8,901 nucleotides of DNA, from NCBI GenBank assembly GCA_910585505.1, contig CAJUFF010000120.1, positions 1 through 8,901 on the forward strand, in the 5' to 3' direction. The first letter of the stretch is position 1. Each line of letters opens with the position of its first letter. The position numbers and the translations under genes were made by a program. The notes under the pieces are model-generated. The model worked only from the letters and a program-made list of their open reading frames with translations. It was not told where the DNA came from and searched no databases. Origin of the DNA: an uncultured Ruminiclostridium sp. GTDB taxonomy: Bacteria; Bacillota; Clostridia; Oscillospirales; Ruminococcaceae. Below are positions 6,257 to 8,901 of the stretch, one piece after another.

Positions 6257-7075
6257 ATGCCTATATTTCAGAAGCAAGCCGAACGTGTGGTGAGCAATGT
6301 GCTTAACATTCCCGTTTCCCTTATAGAACCCAATCCTGCACAGCCACGAGAGTATTTTGACGATTACGCTCTTACGCAGCTGGCCGTAAGTATTCAGCAG
6401 AATGGGATTGTTCAGCCGCTTACCGTGCGTAAGACCGAAGGCGGCGGATATCAGCTTATAGCGGGAGAAAGACGTCTTAGGGCGGCTAAGCTTATAAATT
6501 TGGAGTACGTTCCTTGTATTGTACTGGATAGGGAGGACAAGCAGTCCGCTATTTTGGCGATACTTGAAAATATACAGAGAGCCGATCTCAATTATCTTGA
6601 GGAAGCGGCGGCAATTAAAAAGCTGATAGATCACTATGGGCTCACCCAAGAGGACGCTGCCTCCAAGCTGGGAATTGCCCAGTCCACCGTTGCCAACAAA
6701 CTGAGACTGCTTCGTCTGTCGGAAAACGACAGAAGAATGGTTTTGAAATACGGCCTCAACGAACGTCAGGCGAGAGCCGTTATAAGACTTCCCGAAAGCA
6801 AAAGGGAACAGGCGGTAAGGGAAATTTATCTCAGACAGCTTAACAGCACACAGACGGATAAGTATGTTGAGGCTTTGTTGGTTGAATATGAGGAAGAGCT
6901 TAAACCCAAGCCGAAGATTATTAACAAGACGAATCCGTATACGGTTATCGGGCTTTATATAAACAGCTTCAATAAGACGGTGGAGGCTATGAAGTCAGCG
7001 GGGATTCACTGTGACCTTGAGAAACGTCAGACCGAGGAATGTATAGAATATCTTGTGAAAATACCGCTAAAATGA
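6257..7075 (+). CDS. noc: ParB-family DNA-binding protein, probably nucleoid occlusion protein Noc
   Basis: This is a ParB-type CTP-dependent DNA clamp of 272 residues. The N-terminal CTPase domain has PNPAQPRE (25-32), GIVQPLTVR (50-58), GERRLRA (70-76) and ENIQRADLN (104-112). The helix-turn-helix domain spans about 128-175, with TQEDAASKLGIAQSTVANKL at its core. The C-terminal 220-272 should form the dimer domain. Noc and ParB differ at four DNA-reading positions: Q, K, K and R in Noc against R, T, A and G in Caulobacter ParB. By my alignment this protein has Gln142, Lys148, Arg153 and Arg170, which is clearly Noc-like. In Bacillus, Noc blocks cell division over the nucleoid and binds a site distinct from parS. 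Yet two perfect parS sites flank this region, and no ATTTCCCGGGAAAT-type Noc site is seen. The N-terminus (MPIFQKQ) is short, so membrane anchoring as in Bacillus Noc is unclear. No soj (parA) or spo0J (parB) gene follows. Confidence 0.9.
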   Translation: MPIFQKQAERVVSNVLNIPVSLIEPNPAQPREYFDDYALTQLAVSIQQNGIVQPLTVRKTEGGGYQLIAGERRLRAAKLINLEYVPCIVLDREDKQSAILAILENIQRADLNYLEEAAAIKKLIDHYGLTQEDAASKLGIAQSTVANKLRLLRLSENDRRMVLKYGLNERQARAVIRLPESKREQAVREIYLRQLNSTQTDKYVEALLVEYEEELKPKPKIINKTNPYTVIGLYINSFNKTVEAMKSAGIHCDLEKRQTEECIEYLVKIPLK

Positions 7076-7083
7076 CAAAAAAA

Positions 7084-7099
7084 TGTTCCACGTGGAACA
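7084..7099. promoter_or_regulatory. parS centromere site, downstream of noc
   Basis: This is a second perfect copy of TGTTCCACGTGGAACA, eight nt after the noc stop codon and about 1.8 kb from the first copy. Two identical palindromes this close indicate a parS cluster, as is common near the replication origin. Confidence 0.93.
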
Positions 7100-7122
7100 T
7101 TAATATGAGAAAGAAAAGAAAG

Positions 7123-7174
7123 GAAAAACACATGTCCGCCGTTTTTGACGAGAATCGGCGGATATGTGTTTTTT
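7123..7174. terminator. bidirectional intrinsic terminator between noc and dgt
   Basis: ACACATGTCCGCCG (7128-7141) pairs with CGGCGGATATGTGT (7156-7169). All 14 positions pair if one G-T wobble is allowed, with a 14-nt loop. An A-run precedes the stem and a T-run follows it, so it can end transcripts from both strands: noc from the left and the dGTPase gene from the right. Confidence 0.9.
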
Positions 7175-7181
7175 CACTTTT

Positions 7182-8408
7182 TTATTCAAAATAAGAATAA
7201 TACCGAATACTATACGAGCTGTCGGGAAACAGACGCTTATACAGCTCAACAAAATAATCGTCGGTCATACTCGCCATATAGTCGGCCACCACTTGATTCG
7301 GTTCTTCTTCCCCGTAATCAAAACGGTCGGTATAATACTTCATTCCTTCCTTAATATAATTTACATGGTGTTTATAGATAATCGACTCCTTGTCCTTTTT
7401 GAGAACGTCCTCCAGCAGTCTGTAATAAATATCATTAAACATGGGTCTGATTACTTCATCATAGGATACGTTTGCTTTCGGGTTCCGATATATTTTTTCG
7501 TAATTCTCCCTTTTTGCGGTTTTAAGATCCTCATATGCCGCTCTGCTCATTTTAATATGATCCTTGCCATAGCTGTTATTTACTATATCCACAACAAGGT
7601 TGTTTATCATTTCGGCGTTTTTGCTGCCAATGATATTGGAGCTAAACGGAGTATTTTCGTCAATTATCTTGGCGGTGACCGCGTCCTGTCTGTCTTTTCC
7701 CACGTATGCAATTATATCGCTTATTCTTACTACGCAGCCTTCAAGGGTACAGGGAACAAGTTTTTCTATTGCTTCTCTCCCTACGGTGTAACACTTCTCC
7801 GACCGCCTGTCAAAATCTTCAAAATCTTTTACGGGGAAGGGTCGGTATTCCTCCAGCTCAAGCTCGCCGTTATGGCAAAGAACGCCGTCCAATACCTGCA
7901 AGCTTATATTTCTTCGATAAAGCAGGTCGAGTACTCTTGCGCTGTGCACGTTGTGATTAAAATATCTGCCGGTTTCGGTATATAAAATCTCGCTTAAATA
8001 TCGTTCGCCCGCATGACCGAATGGAGTGTGACCTATATCGTGACCCAAGGCTATGGCTTCAATAAGATCAAGATTAAGATCAAGAAGTCTTCCTATATTT
8101 CGCGCAATTCTGGACACCAACTGCACATGAAGGCCGCGCCTTGTGATATCATCATTGCAGAAAAATGAAAAAACCTGAGTTTTGTCATTGTAGCGGTTGT
8201 ATAATGGGAGGTGAAGGATTTTATCAATATCTCTTATGTAGGCCGGGCGGAGAAGAGATGATTTATCCCGCTCCGGATCGCGGCGGACGGCTCCGTTGTC
8301 ATTGGCTTTATAAGGGTTATTTATATGGTTCGCCCGATCGTGTTCTATTTGTTCCTGTATTTCCTTGTTTAATTTACGATATCGGAGGGGGGCGGCAGTT
8401 TGTGGCAT
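7182..8408 (-). CDS. dgt: dGTP triphosphohydrolase-like HD-domain protein
   Basis: This 408-residue protein belongs to the dGTPase family of HD-domain hydrolases, which cut deoxynucleoside triphosphates to a deoxynucleoside and triphosphate and so limit dNTP pools. The N-terminal RRDPERDKSSLLRPAYIRD (42-60) matches the family's DxxRIxxSxAFRRL-type entry in a divergent form. The expected metal ligands are present: His94 (TRRGLHVQL), His123-Asp124 (GHDIGHTPFGHAGE, 122-135) and Asp231 (RISDIIAYVGKD, 228-239). The start has AAAGGAG seven nt upstream (complement of 8416-8422). It is transcribed toward noc and shares its terminator. Whether it prefers dGTP or is a broader dNTPase cannot be told from sequence; some relatives need another nucleotide as activator. 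The long plus-strand open frame over 7164-7985 is its shadow. Confidence 0.92.
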   Translation of the reverse strand: MPQTAAPLRYRKLNKEIQEQIEHDRANHINNPYKANDNGAVRRDPERDKSSLLRPAYIRDIDKILHLPLYNRYNDKTQVFSFFCNDDITRRGLHVQLVSRIARNIGRLLDLNLDLIEAIALGHDIGHTPFGHAGERYLSEILYTETGRYFNHNVHSARVLDLLYRRNISLQVLDGVLCHNGELELEEYRPFPVKDFEDFDRRSEKCYTVGREAIEKLVPCTLEGCVVRISDIIAYVGKDRQDAVTAKIIDENTPFSSNIIGSKNAEMINNLVVDIVNNSYGKDHIKMSRAAYEDLKTAKRENYEKIYRNPKANVSYDEVIRPMFNDIYYRLLEDVLKKDKESIIYKHHVNYIKEGMKYYTDRFDYGEEEPNQVVADYMASMTDDYFVELYKRLFPDSSYSIRYYSYFE

Positions 8409-8439
8409 TGTATGTCTCCTTTCTGGTCTGATTTATATA

Positions 8440-8468
8440 AGTATAGCATAAATCTGAAAAAATTGCAA
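8440..8468 (-). promoter_or_regulatory. promoter of dgt
   Basis: Read on the minus strand, TTGCAA (8468-8463) is followed after 17 nt by TATACT (8445-8440). TGC just before the second box gives an extended -10. Transcription should start near 8433, with a leader of about 25 nt. Confidence 0.75.
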
Positions 8469-8498
8469 TGGGTGGAAGAAAGGAGTTTAGTGTAGGAT

Positions 8499-8544
8499 AG
8501 GCGGCGAAGCAGTCGCAAATATTATAATGTGGCTCCGCCTTTTA
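8499..8544 (+). terminator. terminator-like hairpin with no gene upstream on its strand
   Basis: AGGCGG (8499-8504) pairs with CCGCCT (8535-8540). AGC (8508-8510) can pair with GCT (8532-8534) inside it, and TTTT follows. It is oriented for plus-strand transcription, but the nearest gene to its left, dgt, runs the other way. The stem is short and bulged. Confidence 0.35.
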
Positions 8545-8557
8545 ATCAGTTAATATC

Positions 8558-8592
8558 AATCTTTAATCAAGTCGTAGACTTAATTAAAGATT
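8558..8592. repeat. 15-bp inverted repeat (hairpin or operator)
   Basis: AATCTTTAATCAAGT (8558-8572) is the reverse complement of ACTTAATTAAAGATT (8578-8592) at 14 of 15 positions, with a five-base loop. No T-run follows, so it is not a standard terminator. It lies about 100 bp upstream of the dgt promoter, so it could be a regulator site. Confidence 0.6.
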
Positions 8593-8775
8593 ATATTTCA
8601 ATCACTAATATTTGTTTATCTATATAATTTATTTAAACACTAACACATAGCGATTTAAATAAGTATTATATATAATATAACTATTTATAATAATTGTTTT
8701 ACAGTATATTATTATAAAATAAATGTCAAATAAATATTTATAAATGTAAAATTTATATTTCCGCTTTTTGTTTTT

Positions 8776-8856
8776 TAGTAATTTTCAATTATCTTGTAGA
8801 CAAAATTTCACAGGGTCTGCAAGATGATTGAGAATTACACCCTAATACTGTTAACC
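8776..8856 (-). repeat. dispersed intergenic repeat, copy B
   Basis: On the minus strand it reads GGTTAACAGTAT (8856-8845), TAATTCTCAATC (8837-8826), then TTGTCT-N17-TACTAA (8803-8775). These match copy A at 11 of 12, 12 of 12 and most positions. The first two blocks are shifted relative to the core by about 13 and 11 nt. A hairpin with near-perfect 11-bp arms, ATCTTGTAGAC (8791-8801) and GTCTGCAAGAT (8815-8825), lies inside this copy. Confidence 0.5.
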
Positions 8857-8861
8857 AATTA

Positions 8862-8893
8862 ATACTAACAATCATTTAAAATATAGACAAAAT
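8862..8893 (-). repeat. dispersed intergenic repeat, partial copy C
   Basis: On the minus strand it reads TTGTCT (8890-8885), then N17, then TAGTAT (8867-8862). The boxes and spacing are the same as in copy A, including a shared TTTGTCTATA. It lies 87 bp from the equivalent point in copy B, as in a short tandem array. The window ends before its upstream part. Confidence 0.45.
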
Positions 8894-8901
8894 ACAGAAG
8901 A

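Larger units (their letters stand above)
8469..8901. other. gene-free, very AT-rich region
   Basis: I see no gene on either strand. The stretch from about 8590 to 8760 is almost entirely A and T. It holds, from left to right: a terminator-like hairpin (8499-8544), a long hairpin (8558-8592), TTTACAGTAT at 8698-8707 shared with the repeat at 2510, and two minus-strand repeat copies (8776-8893). No DnaA boxes (TTATCCACA type) were found, so it is not obviously an origin. Confidence 0.6.

Noticed and set aside
7164..7985. Plus-strand open frame of 273 codons opposite the dGTPase gene
   Set aside because: It is antisense to a gene with clear HD motifs, has no recognisable domain, and its hydrophobic composition is what the reverse of this gene would give.
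8541..8901. Replication origin in the AT-rich region
   Set aside because: parS and mnmG-rsmG-noc are often near oriC, but no DnaA-box cluster or dnaA/rpmH gene is visible here.
1..8901. CRISPR arrays, tRNA or rRNA genes, riboswitches
   Set aside because: I found no regularly spaced direct repeats with spacers, no tRNA cloverleaf or rRNA sequence, and no known riboswitch core by reading both strands.

Overview
The window looks like a chromosomal segment from a low-to-mid GC Gram-positive bacterium, most likely a gut-type Clostridia (Bacillota). The reasons are AAAGGAG-type ribosome binding sites, sigma-A-like promoters, the mnmG-rsmG-noc order typical of Bacillota, parS sites of the form TGTTCCACGTGGAACA, and an ECF sigma factor of a type common in gut Clostridia. 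The genus cannot be named from sequence reading alone.

Layout. (1) 155-2273 (+): a probable two-gene unit. A membrane-anchored serpin carries a short anti-sigma-like cytoplasmic tail, and an ECF sigma factor follows 34 nt later. (2) 2274-2652: non-coding and composite. It holds a 179-bp TTAA-bounded inverted-repeat element, a promoter-like repeat that recurs at the right end of the window, and a strong intrinsic terminator. (3) 2653-3329: a sigma-A-type promoter drives a maltose/galactoside O-acetyltransferase gene that is frameshifted near its 3' end. (4) 3352-7075 (+): mnmG, rsmG and a noc/parB-type gene, with two perfect 16-bp parS palindromes, one just before rsmG and one just after noc. 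(5) 7123-7174: a bidirectional terminator separating noc from a convergent dGTPase-like gene (7182-8408, minus) with its own promoter. (6) 8469-8901: very AT-rich DNA without a gene, holding hairpins and degenerate copies of the repeat seen at 2510-2593.

How it fits together. mnmG and rsmG modify tRNA and 16S rRNA. noc and the parS sites belong to chromosome organisation, and the dGTPase to nucleotide pools. The most unusual part is the serpin-sigma pair. A serpin placed outside the cell, tethered by one membrane helix to an anti-sigma-like tail and encoded next to an ECF sigma factor, suggests a sensor that could couple attack by a host or microbial protease to transcription. That link is inferred from architecture and gene order; nothing in the sequence proves it.
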